In this document: in pieces, positions 45,169 to 54,113 of the stretch
How positions within the stretch are numbered: the first letter of the stretch is position 1
How the letters are laid out: every line of letters starts with the position of its first letter
DNA from: MED-G105 sp039814575
Lineage (GTDB): Bacteria > Pseudomonadota > Alphaproteobacteria > Caulobacterales > Parvularculaceae
DNA: 64,000 nucleotides
Direction of reading: 5' to 3'
Assembly (NCBI GenBank): GCA_039814575.1
Contig: JBCCAY010000001.1
Coordinates: 1 to 64,000, forward strand
The notes under the pieces: model-generated
Told to the model about the DNA's origin: nothing
The model's database searches: none
What the model saw: the letters and a program-made list of their open reading frames with translations, nothing else
Program-made: the position numbers and the translations under genes

Positions 45169-46080
45169 ATGACGGAAAAGTCACAAGATCTGGAAACGCC
45201 AGCCGGCGATAAAACACCAACGGTTGAGCAAGGCGCGAAACTCTTCGACGCCGTGCGTCCGTTTAAGCTGCGTATCGCCTTCACTTACGGCCTGGCGCTC
45301 ATAGAAAACGTCTTTGAGCTGCTCTACCCGTTCACCATCGGCCTCGCCATTAACGGCCTTATCGCTGGTGAAGGCTGGGTGAGCCTTGCGCCCTTCGCCG
45401 GCATCTGGATCTTCCATATCGCGACGGGCACCGCACGCCAGCTTTATGACACGCGTCTCTTCGCCAAAGTCTATAGCGAAGTCACGGGCGGCATGGTGGT
45501 GCGCCAACGCAAAGCGGGCGTTTCCACCGGCGAAGTCACCGCAAGGGCCGTGATGGCGCGCGAGGCGGTCGACTTTTTCGAATTTGAAGTGCAGGCGGTC
45601 GCGACGGCCCTCATCAATTTGATCGGCGGCGTTTTCATGCTTTTTATCTATGACGTGCAGGCCGGCGCCGTGATGGCGCTTCTCTTGATTCCTATCTTTA
45701 TTCTTTACTTTCTCTACGGACGGAAATCGCTCGCGCTGAGCATACGCCTCAATAATCGCCATGAGCGGGAGGTCGACGCCATAGAAGACGGACGACGCCA
45801 AAGGGTTCGACGGCATTACAAAGCCTGGGCGCGATGGCGGATTTGGCTGTCGGACGCGCAAGCGCGCACCTGGGCGGCGGCGGACCTTTTAATGTTCGGC
45901 GCCGTCATGTTCGTTATTTTGAAGATAACAAGCGAGCCGGGCGTCCAAGCCGGAGACGTGTTCGCGGCAATCTCTTATGTGCTGACCATTATCATGGCGC
46001 TCGACGAGGCGCCTTTCCTGGTCGAACAAGCCTCACGCCTCGTCGATATTGGACGGCGGATCGATAAGACAGACGCCTAA
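45169..46080 (+). CDS. Solo ABC-transporter six-helix membrane domain
   Basis: 303 residues that look like the transmembrane half of an ABC exporter: an N-terminal cytoplasmic stretch, about six helices and a coupling-helix-like region RLNNRHEREVDAIEDG. It then ends at RIDKTDA where an ATPase domain would start. No Walker A, signature or Walker B sequence is present in it or its neighbours. Proteins of this kind exist as a distinct family (ABC six-transmembrane domain-containing). It could partner with a distant ATPase or have lost export function. A hairpin follows. Confidence 0.72.
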   Translation: MTEKSQDLETPAGDKTPTVEQGAKLFDAVRPFKLRIAFTYGLALIENVFELLYPFTIGLAINGLIAGEGWVSLAPFAGIWIFHIATGTARQLYDTRLFAKVYSEVTGGMVVRQRKAGVSTGEVTARAVMAREAVDFFEFEVQAVATALINLIGGVFMLFIYDVQAGAVMALLLIPIFILYFLYGRKSLALSIRLNNRHEREVDAIEDGRRQRVRRHYKAWARWRIWLSDAQARTWAAADLLMFGAVMFVILKITSEPGVQAGDVFAAISYVLTIIMALDEAPFLVEQASRLVDIGRRIDKTDA

Positions 46081-46092
46081 AGGGCGAATGAC

Positions 46093-46120
46093 CCAGCGCG
46101 TTCGACACTAGGTGCGCTGG
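46093..46120. terminator. Hairpin after the solo ABC membrane gene
   Basis: CCAGCGC and GCGCTGG pair perfectly around a 14-nt loop, 12 nt after the stop codon, followed by ACGTTTTG. It is a moderate terminator candidate separating this gene from the AraC gene at 46215. Confidence 0.45.
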
Positions 46121-46214
46121 ACGTTTTGCCGCAGGCTGAAATAAGCGTATGATTGGAGGCGATTGACCTTAAAGAACAAGCCGATAGGCGGACTCCGCGC
46201 CCTCGGACAGCGAA

Positions 46215-47096
46215 GTGAGCACCGAAATGGACAGCGACGCCGACGTTCTACGCCTGACGCGAAAATACCTCGACCATTGGGAGCGTGGCGAGCAGGCCGA
46301 GGTCATGACGATGTTCGCAGAGACGATACAGTATCACGACATTCCCGCAGGGGTTGTTATTGGGTATGACGAGCTCGAACACCATTTGATTGAGACGCGG
46401 GCGCTCGATTCCAAGGCGCACTTCTCTTTTCATGAGATTCATCAGCCGGCGAAAGGCGTCGCCTTCGTGCATTGGACGCTGAATCTCGACGCTGAACACT
46501 CCGATCGCACCGCCCAAATCGGCGGCGTTGAAATGATCACGTTCGCGAACAGCAAAATTGCCGCCGTGCACGAATTTTATGATTATCAAGATCTCGGCGA
46601 AACGGTGAGCGCCCCGGCGCCAAGCCTTTCAAAGGCCGATCAGATGAAAAAGCTAGGGCTCGACGACCGCCTTAGCGCAGAGATCGCCAACACCATCAAT
46701 GTCTATTTCGCCAATCAAAAGCCCTATCTCGACCCCGACGTAAACCTGGTGAGCGTCTCCGATCGCCTCGGCTACACCCGTAATCAAATCTCATTTGTTA
46801 TGAACCATTTCATGGATTGCAATTTCTACGATTATGTCAATCGACACAGGATTGAGTTCGTCTCTGAACGGATGAAAGCGCCGGACTGCCGCGCATCCGT
46901 CGTCAAACTAGCGATCGAGTCCGGCTTTAACTCTATTTCAGGCTTCTATAAGGCCTTCAAAAAGCACACCGGCCTCACACCTTCGGTTTATCGAAAGAGG
47001 CTTCCGGACACCTTAGAGGGCCAGTTAGCGAGTGCCGTTGCGCCGCCCATGGCCAACGGCTCCCTTCGGACCCGCGCGGACGACGCGCAACTCTGA
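46215..47096 (+). CDS. SnoaL-like / AraC-family fusion regulator
   Basis: 293 residues. Residues about 5-125 form a SnoaL-like (NTF2 fold) ligand-binding domain (LRLTRKYLDHWERGEQAEVMTMFAE, then a sheet including VAFVHWTLNLD). Residues about 160-275 form a two-HTH AraC domain with YDYVNRHRIEFVSERM and IESGFNSISGFYKAFKKHTGLTPSVYRKRL. A SnoaL sensor on an AraC output is uncommon. It lies just upstream of cassette 3 on the same strand (64 bp gap), so it is a candidate for its activator. The start at 46215 follows AGCGAAGTG. Confidence 0.82.
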   Translation: MSTEMDSDADVLRLTRKYLDHWERGEQAEVMTMFAETIQYHDIPAGVVIGYDELEHHLIETRALDSKAHFSFHEIHQPAKGVAFVHWTLNLDAEHSDRTAQIGGVEMITFANSKIAAVHEFYDYQDLGETVSAPAPSLSKADQMKKLGLDDRLSAEIANTINVYFANQKPYLDPDVNLVSVSDRLGYTRNQISFVMNHFMDCNFYDYVNRHRIEFVSERMKAPDCRASVVKLAIESGFNSISGFYKAFKKHTGLTPSVYRKRLPDTLEGQLASAVAPPMANGSLRTRADDAQL

Positions 47097-47159
47097 CGGC
47101 CATACCGTTTAAAGGCTGGCGCAGCCTACAGATGAGTGCGCCGTCTTAGGTGTCGCCGA

Positions 47160-48701
47160 ATGAAGTCTTATGATGCGATAGTAATCGGCGCTGGGCATAA
47201 CGGCCTTGTTTGCGCTGCGCTGCTCGCCAAAGCAGGCCGCTCGGTTCTTGTATTAGAGGCGTCCAATCGCCTCGGAGGGCTCGCCGGCGAGCGCGAATTT
47301 CATCCAGGATTTCACGTCGCGCCGGCGCACAGCGTCTCTCATTTTTCTTCCGCTGTCGCCGATGAGTTATCGTTAAGCGACTGCGGTTTAACGTTTGAAA
47401 AACCCGCGCCAACGACCTGCCTCGGCGAAAACGGCGATCATGTGGAAGTGCTTGGCGAAACCGTGAAGGGCGTCAGCGCTGACGACCAAAAAGCCTATCT
47501 CGCTTACCGCCAACAATTGCTGCGCTTCGCTGGCGCGCTCGATCATGTGTGGGGCAAAACACTGCCCCGGATTGGCCACGGCCTGAAAGACAACGCCCTT
47601 GTTTATGGACGCGCCGGCCTTGCGCTGCGTCTGCTTGGAAAAGAAGACATGCGCGAATTTGCGCGTGTCCTGACTTTACCGATGCGGGATCTCGTCAGCG
47701 AGCATTTCGACGATCCGAAGCTACAAGCGCTCTTGAGCTGGGACGGCGTTCTTGGCGCGCGCATGGCGCCGCGATCGCCGAACAACGCCGTGATGCCCCT
47801 CTTGCTGCGCATGAGCGGAGAAAGCGGCGGAGACTTTGTAACGCCGAAAGGCGGCGTGCAATCAGTAACGGCGGCCTTGCAAAATGCCGCTGAGAAAGCC
47901 GGCGTAGAAATAAAAACGGCTTGCCCCGTTCGGCGCATTGTCGTCCACGGTGATGAAAATGGCTTAAAAGCGACAGGCGTCGAACTCGGCGACGGCGACA
48001 TTATATCCGCGAAAACAATCATTTCTTCCGCGGACCCCAAGACGACGTTCTTCACCCTTATCGGGGCTGAATATCTGGATATTGAGTTCTCAAATCGCAT
48101 CAACCGTCTGCGCACCAACGGCTATGTGGCGAAGTTTCATGCGGCGCTCTCCGGCCTTCCCGCCTTTAATGGTCTGTCGAAACCGGAAGGGCGGATGATC
48201 ATCGCGCCGGAACTCGACGCGATAGAATTCGCCTTTGACGACGCAAAATATGGCGAACCGGCGGAAAAGCCCGTCATGGAGATCGCCTTCCCAAGCCTCG
48301 CCAATCCGGGCTTAGCGCCCAATGGTCAACATGTGATGTCGGCCCATGTCATGTACGCACCGTATAAAGAGAAATCGAACTGGTCCGACGCGACGCGCGC
48401 AGCCTTTTCCCGTCGGATTATCGACACCATCGAGAAGTACGCGCCGGGCTTTGCAAACCTCATCATCCATTCAGAACTCTTAACGCCCACCGACCTTGAA
48501 CGAGAGTACGGCGTTACGGGCGGGCATTGGCACCATGCGGAACTCGCCTTCGACCAAATGCTGATGATGCGGCCGACCTATGGCGCGGCCCAATATAAAG
48601 CGCCCATACCGGGCGTTTATCTTTGCGGCGCCGGCTGCCACCCCGGTGGCGGCGTCATGGGTCTTTCCGGACGCAATGCGGCGCGGGAGATCCTGAAATG
48701 A
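47160..48701 (+). CDS. Cassette 3 flavoprotein B
   Basis: 513 residues from MKSYDAIVIGAGHNG (motif at 10-15). B-group marks are MAPRSPNNAVMPLL, TGGHWHHAELAFDQMLMMRP and VYLCGAGCHPGGGVMGLSGRNAAREI. The final block has HPGGGV where the other B copies have HPGGD(I/V). Starts upstream of 47160 are possible, but this one gives the standard beginning. In this cassette B precedes A, and its TGA overlaps the A3 ATG as ATGA. Role as for the other B proteins. Confidence 0.78.
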   Translation: MKSYDAIVIGAGHNGLVCAALLAKAGRSVLVLEASNRLGGLAGEREFHPGFHVAPAHSVSHFSSAVADELSLSDCGLTFEKPAPTTCLGENGDHVEVLGETVKGVSADDQKAYLAYRQQLLRFAGALDHVWGKTLPRIGHGLKDNALVYGRAGLALRLLGKEDMREFARVLTLPMRDLVSEHFDDPKLQALLSWDGVLGARMAPRSPNNAVMPLLLRMSGESGGDFVTPKGGVQSVTAALQNAAEKAGVEIKTACPVRRIVVHGDENGLKATGVELGDGDIISAKTIISSADPKTTFFTLIGAEYLDIEFSNRINRLRTNGYVAKFHAALSGLPAFNGLSKPEGRMIIAPELDAIEFAFDDAKYGEPAEKPVMEIAFPSLANPGLAPNGQHVMSAHVMYAPYKEKSNWSDATRAAFSRRIIDTIEKYAPGFANLIIHSELLTPTDLEREYGVTGGHWHHAELAFDQMLMMRPTYGAAQYKAPIPGVYLCGAGCHPGGGVMGLSGRNAAREILK

Positions 48702-50314
48702 AAAAGTACGACGCCGTCATCATCGGCGCCGGCCATAACGGCCTCACCAACGCCGCTTATCTCGCCAAAGCCGGCCTCAACGTCGTCGTCGTCGAGAAAA
48801 ACGACTATATCGGCGGCGCCGCCGTTTCGCGGGAGCTAGAGCCGGGCTTCTGGTACTCAAGCTGTTCTTATGTCTGCAGCATGATGCGTCAGGTCATCCA
48901 TCGCGACCTCGACTTGACGCGGCACGGGCTGATGCTCGTTCCCTATCTAGGCACAGTGAGCTTCGCTGACGATGGAAGCACGCTCCTCGGCTATCACAGC
49001 GAAGGGCCGAACTATAACGAATTGCGCCGTCTCTCGCCGCACGACGCGGACGCGATGTTCCGTTTCATGACGGACCTTGAGCGCTACTCTACGCTTATTC
49101 GAAAAACGTTGCTCCGCACGCCGCCGGACCCAACCTCCTTTAAGCCGCGCGACATTCAGGAATTAATATTCCTTGCCAAGACATTCTGGGAGATGGGCGA
49201 AGAACAAGTCTACGAATATATTCGCTTCTTCACCATGAGCGCTGCGGAGTTCCTCGAAGACTATTTCGAGAATGACTTCATCAAAGCGGTGATGGCGACG
49301 CCGGGCATCATCGGCACGGCGCTCGGCGTGGAATCACCGGGCTCGGCCTATGTCCTCCTGCACCATGTTATGGGCGACGTCGACGGCAATATCGGCGCCT
49401 GGGGCCTCGCGCGCGGCGGCATGGGCGCCATTTCCAACGCTTTGGCGAGCGCCTTAAAAGCCCATGGCGGCGATATCCTGACTGGTTCGGGCGTTGACCA
49501 AATCATCGTGCGGAACGGCGCCGCGACGGGCGTCGCGCTTGAAAACGGCGACGAGGTTTACGGCGACATCGTCGTCTCCAATCTCGACGCCAAGCGGACA
49601 TTCACTAAGGTGATGGACCGCAAAGACATCCCCGAAGAGATTTTCAAAAAGGCGGAGAATTTCAAAATCCGCGGCTCGTCGGGCAAGGTGAACATCGCCC
49701 TCTCCGGCTTGCCGAAATTCAACAATGTTCCGGAGAACCGCTATATCGACCGCGGCGGACAACAGTTCGCCGGCTCTATGCGGACCCTTGAAAAAGCCTA
49801 TGACAGTTGGAAACGGGGAACGTGGTCGGAGGATCCGTTTATCGAAGCGGTCATTCCATCGGCCTGGGACCCAACCGTCGCACCGGCCGGCAAACATTGG
49901 ATGTCGAACTTCATCCAGTATTGCCCGCCAAAGCTCGCGGACGGTCCGTGGACGCCCGTAAAGCGCGACCAATTCGGCAAAACGATTATCGATAAGATCG
50001 AGCGGTATGCGCCGGGCTTCCAAGACCTCATCGTTCATATGGAAGTGCGCACGCCCCATGAAATTGAGAACGAGGTGGGGCTCACCGAAGGCAATATCTT
50101 CCAAGGCGAGCTGACGATTGATCAGCTGCTTTTCAACCGCCCCTTCCCCGGTTACGCGCAATATCGGATGCCGGTCAAAAATATGTATATGTGCGGATCG
50201 TCAACGCATCCCGGCGGCGGCGTGTCGTCCGCCTGCGGCGCTAATGCGGCGCGCGAAATCCTGATGGACCTCAAGAAACCGAACACCGTGCCCGAAGATG
50301 ATTGTTATGATTGA
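48698..50314 (+). CDS. Cassette 3 flavoprotein A
   Basis: 538 residues from MKKYDAVIIGAGHNG (10-15), overlapping the B3 stop by 4 bp. A-group marks are SCSYVCSMMRQVIH, LLRTPPDPTSFKPRD, RGSSGKVNIALSGLP and EGNIFQGELTIDQLLFNRP. The final FAD block reads MYMCGSSTHPGGGVSSACGANAAREI, where VSSACGANAA replaces the usual VMGAPGANAA, an unusual change next to the FAD site. The T gene starts 12 bp downstream. Role as for the other A proteins. Confidence 0.8.
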   Translation: MKKYDAVIIGAGHNGLTNAAYLAKAGLNVVVVEKNDYIGGAAVSRELEPGFWYSSCSYVCSMMRQVIHRDLDLTRHGLMLVPYLGTVSFADDGSTLLGYHSEGPNYNELRRLSPHDADAMFRFMTDLERYSTLIRKTLLRTPPDPTSFKPRDIQELIFLAKTFWEMGEEQVYEYIRFFTMSAAEFLEDYFENDFIKAVMATPGIIGTALGVESPGSAYVLLHHVMGDVDGNIGAWGLARGGMGAISNALASALKAHGGDILTGSGVDQIIVRNGAATGVALENGDEVYGDIVVSNLDAKRTFTKVMDRKDIPEEIFKKAENFKIRGSSGKVNIALSGLPKFNNVPENRYIDRGGQQFAGSMRTLEKAYDSWKRGTWSEDPFIEAVIPSAWDPTVAPAGKHWMSNFIQYCPPKLADGPWTPVKRDQFGKTIIDKIERYAPGFQDLIVHMEVRTPHEIENEVGLTEGNIFQGELTIDQLLFNRPFPGYAQYRMPVKNMYMCGSSTHPGGGVSSACGANAAREILMDLKKPNTVPEDDCYD

Positions 50315-50326
50315 TGGGGAATACCT

Positions 50327-51544
50327 GTGATCGAAAGCGCCGACCCATTCTCTGCTGATCCGTTTGCTGGCGAACGCCTAAAAGAATCGCCCTTCCATCC
50401 GCGGCAGGCGGGTTTAAACCTGCGCGATTCTTGGGACGCGTGGAACGGCTATAAGATCGCTAACTTCTATTATGACGAGGAGTATGAGTATTTTTGCATA
50501 CGCAATCTGTGCGGCACTTATGACATAACCCCGATGCAAAAATACCTTATCGAAGGCGCGGACGCCGAAGCCATGCTGAACCGCATGGTGACGCGGGACG
50601 TGAAGAAACTCAAAGTCGGCCGCGTCACTTATGTGTGTTGGTGTACGGACGCCGGGCGCGTGATCGACGACGGAACGATTTTCAAGCTCGGCCCGGAGAA
50701 ATTCATGTTGAGCTGCGGCAGCCCGAGCCTCGCCTGGCTGCGCAAAAGCGCCTTTGGTTTCAACAATGTCGACATCACCGACAAGACCGACACGATCGGC
50801 GCGCTCTCCTTCCAGGGACCGACGACCTGTGAAGTGCTCAAAAAAATGGGCCTTGAGGGCATTGAGAACTTAAAGCCGTTCGGCATCACGCATTTTCCCT
50901 TTAAGGGCGAGGAAATGATGGTGTCGCGGACGGGCTTCACCGGCGATCTCGGTTATGAACTTTGGGTGCCGGCCCATGTGGCCTTAGACCTTTGGGATGC
51001 GCTTTACGCCGCCGGCGCCGACTATGGCATTCAGCCCTATGGCGAAGCGGCGACGTCCATGGCGCGCCTTGAAGCGGGGTTCATCCTGCCGTTTGTTGAG
51101 TTCGCCGAAGCCTTAAAGACGGTGCGCCATAAGCACGACCAATCGCCGTTCGAACTTAATCTCGGCTGGCTTGTCGACTTTAAAAAGCCACATTTTAGCG
51201 GCCGACAAGCGCTCCTTGAAGAGAGTAAGCGCGGGCCGGATTACATCCTCACCAAGCTCGATATCGAGGGTAATAAGCCCGCGGAAGAATCGTTTCTATA
51301 CAGCGACAAGGCCTGCAACAACGAAATCGGCTATGTCACTTCGGCGATGTGGTCGCCTGTCGTTAAGGCGAATATCGCCCTTGCGATGATTAAACCGCAA
51401 TACCTTAACGGCGATATCTTCGCCGAGATCTCCTACCGCAAGGAGATGAAACCCTTCTGGAAGGTCGCGAAATGCACCGTTCAAGACAAACCGTTCTGGG
51501 CGCCCGCGCGCGCGCGGCAGACGCCACCGCCGCCGATTTATTAA
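50327..51544 (+). CDS. Cassette 3 GcvT-like folate-binding protein T
   Basis: 405 residues from a GTG start (VIESADPFS) with GGGGA 7 nt upstream. T-protein features are TYDITPMQKYLIEGADAEAML, VIDDGTIFKL, SRTGFTGDLGYELW and ATSMARLEAGF, followed by the C-terminal barrel and a PP-rich tail. The subfamily mark WDAWNGYK is present. The end of the Asp/Glu-binding helix (MARLEAGF) is closer to normal GcvT (LRLEAG) than in T1 or T2. A DUF861 cupin gene follows 33 bp downstream and probably shares the transcript. Confidence 0.85.
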   Translation: MIESADPFSADPFAGERLKESPFHPRQAGLNLRDSWDAWNGYKIANFYYDEEYEYFCIRNLCGTYDITPMQKYLIEGADAEAMLNRMVTRDVKKLKVGRVTYVCWCTDAGRVIDDGTIFKLGPEKFMLSCGSPSLAWLRKSAFGFNNVDITDKTDTIGALSFQGPTTCEVLKKMGLEGIENLKPFGITHFPFKGEEMMVSRTGFTGDLGYELWVPAHVALDLWDALYAAGADYGIQPYGEAATSMARLEAGFILPFVEFAEALKTVRHKHDQSPFELNLGWLVDFKKPHFSGRQALLEESKRGPDYILTKLDIEGNKPAEESFLYSDKACNNEIGYVTSAMWSPVVKANIALAMIKPQYLNGDIFAEISYRKEMKPFWKVAKCTVQDKPFWAPARARQTPPPPIY

Positions 51545-51577
51545 TCACCGTCATTCGGGGAAGAGGAGACGAAGCCA

Positions 51578-51922
51578 ATGCCTGAAATCAGTGTACAACA
51601 CCAAGCGGCCGCCTTGACCGATTTAGTCGATACAGAAACGTTCGGCGCGCCCGTCGGCGCCCCGTCAAAGCAGACGGACAGCGGTTTCTTCGAAGAGGGA
51701 AATCTCGTCGCCGGAACCTGGCAGTGCGAGCCGGGCGTCATGACCCTCGATCTCGACATCACGGAGTTCTGCCATCTCCTTAAAGGCCATTGGGTTCTAA
51801 CCTCTGACACGGGCGTCGTAACGGAACTAAAGGCCGGCGACAGCTGGATCTTTCCGAAGGGCTGGAAAGGCAAATCCGAAGTGAAAGAAACCGTCCGAAA
51901 AGTTTACCTCATCATCAGTTAG
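51578..51922 (+). CDS. DUF861-type cupin, cytoplasmic
   Basis: 114 residues of the Cupin_3 (DUF861) family. TEFCHLLKGHWVLTSDTG and LKAGDSWIFPKGWKGKSEVKETVRKVYLI are the family core, with the Trp-rich PKGWKG turn. The usual metal His residues of enzymatic cupins are mostly replaced. No signal peptide is seen. It comes right after T3, so it is likely part of the cassette 3 operon and may bind or isomerise an amine-derived intermediate. It is followed by a strong terminator. Confidence 0.85.
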   Translation: MPEISVQHQAAALTDLVDTETFGAPVGAPSKQTDSGFFEEGNLVAGTWQCEPGVMTLDLDITEFCHLLKGHWVLTSDTGVVTELKAGDSWIFPKGWKGKSEVKETVRKVYLIIS

Positions 51923-51970
51923 ATACCGCAGTTAGATACAGAACAGCCACAAGCGATGCATCTGAAGGAA

Positions 51971-52002
51971 GTGGGCCCGTCAGCAATGGCGGGCCCGCTT
52001 TT
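51971..52002 (+). terminator. Intrinsic terminator of the cassette 3 operon
   Basis: GTGGGCCCGT (51971-51980) pairs with GCGGGCCCGC (51989-51998) around an 8-nt loop, with a few G-T pairs, followed directly by TTTT. It lies 49 bp after the cupin stop and ends the B-A-T-cupin transcript. The convergent transporter gene begins its stop at 52042. Confidence 0.82.
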
Positions 52003-52041
52003 AATGCACGGTCCGTAATCGGAAGGCGCTTTTAGACGCTA

Positions 52042-53817
52042 TCACGCAGTCGGTGACGCCGCCTCGGGAACGCCCTTGAGATCGGCGCCGCCTTGCGAAG
52101 CGCCGTAGCCGCGCCAGATTGCGATGGCCGCGGCGATCCCAAGCGGGATGTAAAGAAGCGCCGGCGCAAAAGCGAACATCGCCTCACCCGTTGACCAATT
52201 GATGGAGCCGTCGGGTAACAGCCGCTCAGCACCGCGTTGGTAGGGAATAATATAGTAGTTGATCGTCAAAAACGGCATCACGCATCCGTATACGATCAAC
52301 CCGATAGCGGCGATGATCGTCGTTTTCGCCATGCCCCGATTACGATCGGAAAGCGGCGTTTGATGGAGGCGACGGCGATAGTCCTTCTCCGCTTCGCTGA
52401 CGACGCCACGGGCGGAAAGCGTGAAGATGACTGCAAGCCCCACCAACAACCCAACGACCGTCGGGCCGAAAATGTGCGGCATATCGATATAGCCGAAATA
52501 CTCAAGCGCGGCCGGGCCAACATTAAAGACGAACCCCGCCACCATGCCCCAGAAGGCTGCATCTTTCGTGATGCGCCGACTCCAAACGCTCATCAACGCT
52601 ACGGGCCCCCACGACGACGTAAAAACCGTGCCAACGAACAGCATCAGCCAAAATATATTCGGCGGAAAACAGAAGCTCGCGACAAGCGTCAGCGCCGCGA
52701 CGATGAACATGATAATGCGCGTCGAGCGCAAGGTCAGCGGCGCGTCGCGCTTAACGATGTCATTGCTGGCGCTGAAGCCAATTAGCGATAGGAATGTCGA
52801 CGCTGAGGAAAGCGCCGCCGCGATAATACCCGCCACAAGCAAAGCGCCGAGATATTCCGGGACGAGATTTTTCGCCGCCCAAATCATCACCGTTTCAGAG
52901 GGCTCAATACTGTCGTTTCGTAAGTTGATAAGACCGCCGAGCCCATAGATAAAAATCTGCAAGATGATGACTGCAATGCAGGTATAGATCGCCGCGCGAA
53001 TAACAACGTGCTCATTGCGCGCCATGAGATGCCGGCTCGCTTGCCATGGACTGACGGCGTAAACGGCGCTCCATGCCGTATCGATAACCAACGCCCATAT
53101 CAGATAATCGATCGGCGTCGCCCACTCCGTTCCCGGACCGACAATTCCGTGCCATGAGGCGATGTCGGGTTTGCTTTCAAGCCTCGCCATGCCCTCGATT
53201 GCTGTCGCGACACCGCCGAGATCGCCGACAACGACAATACCGAAGACAATGGTGGCGACGCCGAACAGCAAGAACATCAGCGTGTCGGTAAGGATAACGC
53301 CTTCGGACCCCGAATACATGGTGAAAATCGTGTAGCTCACCCAGGCGACGACGAGCCCTTGGCGGTAACTAAGGTCTGTCAAATCCGAGAGGAGGATCGC
53401 TGCGCCTTGGGTCACGATCAACAAATAGACGGCGAGCGCCACAATGATGATAACGCCGGCGGCCCGTTGCACGCGCAAGCTCGCAAACCGTTGACCGAAA
53501 TAATCAGCAACTGTCGGCGCCTCGCTGCGTCTTAGATATCTACCGAACAGCAATGCACCGTATACGTATCCAGTCGCCGTGATACCAGGCAGCAAAAGAT
53601 AAGGCCCCATCTGACCGTCATAGGTGAAACCGGCCTCGCCTAAGAAAACAGTCGCGCTGAAAACGCTCGCGACCAACGTGCCGAATATGAAGAACGTCGG
53701 CGTACGCCTGCCGGCGACGAAATAGTCGTCGATCTTTTTCACATTGCGGCCGGCATAATTTCCGATCGCGACAAAGACGACCAGACTAACGGCGATCGTA
53801 AGCGTGAACGTGTCCAT
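52042..53817 (-). CDS. Sodium:solute symporter (SSS) family transporter
   Basis: 591 residues, about thirteen transmembrane helices in the LeuT-like SSS arrangement. It has AGRRTPTFFIFGTLVASVFSATVFLGEAG in helix 1 and the loop SPWQASRHLMARNEH, a Q-x-x-R stretch typical of the family (QxxxR). A C-terminal helix pair follows cytoplasmic linkers. It is the only secondary importer inside the block with cassettes 2 and 3, so it may bring in the methylated amine, amino acid or polyamine. Sodium sites cannot be confirmed by eye. Confidence 0.88.
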   Translation of the reverse strand: MDTFTLTIAVSLVVFVAIGNYAGRNVKKIDDYFVAGRRTPTFFIFGTLVASVFSATVFLGEAGFTYDGQMGPYLLLPGITATGYVYGALLFGRYLRRSEAPTVADYFGQRFASLRVQRAAGVIIIVALAVYLLIVTQGAAILLSDLTDLSYRQGLVVAWVSYTIFTMYSGSEGVILTDTLMFLLFGVATIVFGIVVVGDLGGVATAIEGMARLESKPDIASWHGIVGPGTEWATPIDYLIWALVIDTAWSAVYAVSPWQASRHLMARNEHVVIRAAIYTCIAVIILQIFIYGLGGLINLRNDSIEPSETVMIWAAKNLVPEYLGALLVAGIIAAALSSASTFLSLIGFSASNDIVKRDAPLTLRSTRIIMFIVAALTLVASFCFPPNIFWLMLFVGTVFTSSWGPVALMSVWSRRITKDAAFWGMVAGFVFNVGPAALEYFGYIDMPHIFGPTVVGLLVGLAVIFTLSARGVVSEAEKDYRRRLHQTPLSDRNRGMAKTTIIAAIGLIVYGCVMPFLTINYYIIPYQRGAERLLPDGSINWSTGEAMFAFAPALLYIPLGIAAAIAIWRGYGASQGGADLKGVPEAASPTA

Positions 53818-54113
53818 AATGTAAGCCGCCTTTCGCCACCACCGATCGATAGTCTTTCACAGCGGGCGGGTCTCGTCGATAGACGATCGCCATCCGCGGA
53901 CGTGACGTCCCCTCGCGGACCCGCAAGGAACTATCGGGTCTTTAGGTCGCCGTGCGTTCTTCTATAGTGATTATTGGTAGTGACCGTCTGGGTCCGGAGA
54001 TTGAAGTAAAGAGTTTGCGCGTCGACATCGAGTTCGTTGGACCACGTCACCGTCGACGCGCCCATCGACGCCGTCACGTCTTTTGATTGAGCAAAGCGAG
54101 AAAGGTCTAAACC

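Noticed and set aside
49454..50161. Minus-strand open frame (235 codons) opposite flavoprotein A3
   Set aside because: No recognisable domain. The plus-strand A-group motifs are intact throughout, so this is an antisense artefact.
30721..50314. Carotenoid biosynthesis reading of the phytoene-desaturase-like genes
   Set aside because: No phytoene synthase, cyclase or isoprenoid gene is present, and each pair is linked to a GcvT-like protein among amine genes. The start and FAD blocks match PYROXD2-type proteins better than CrtI.
33864..51544. Classical glycine cleavage T-protein
   Set aside because: No gcvH, gcvP or lipoamide dehydrogenase gene is near and there are three copies. They carry an extra WNGY N-terminal segment and a PP-rich tail not usual for GcvT.
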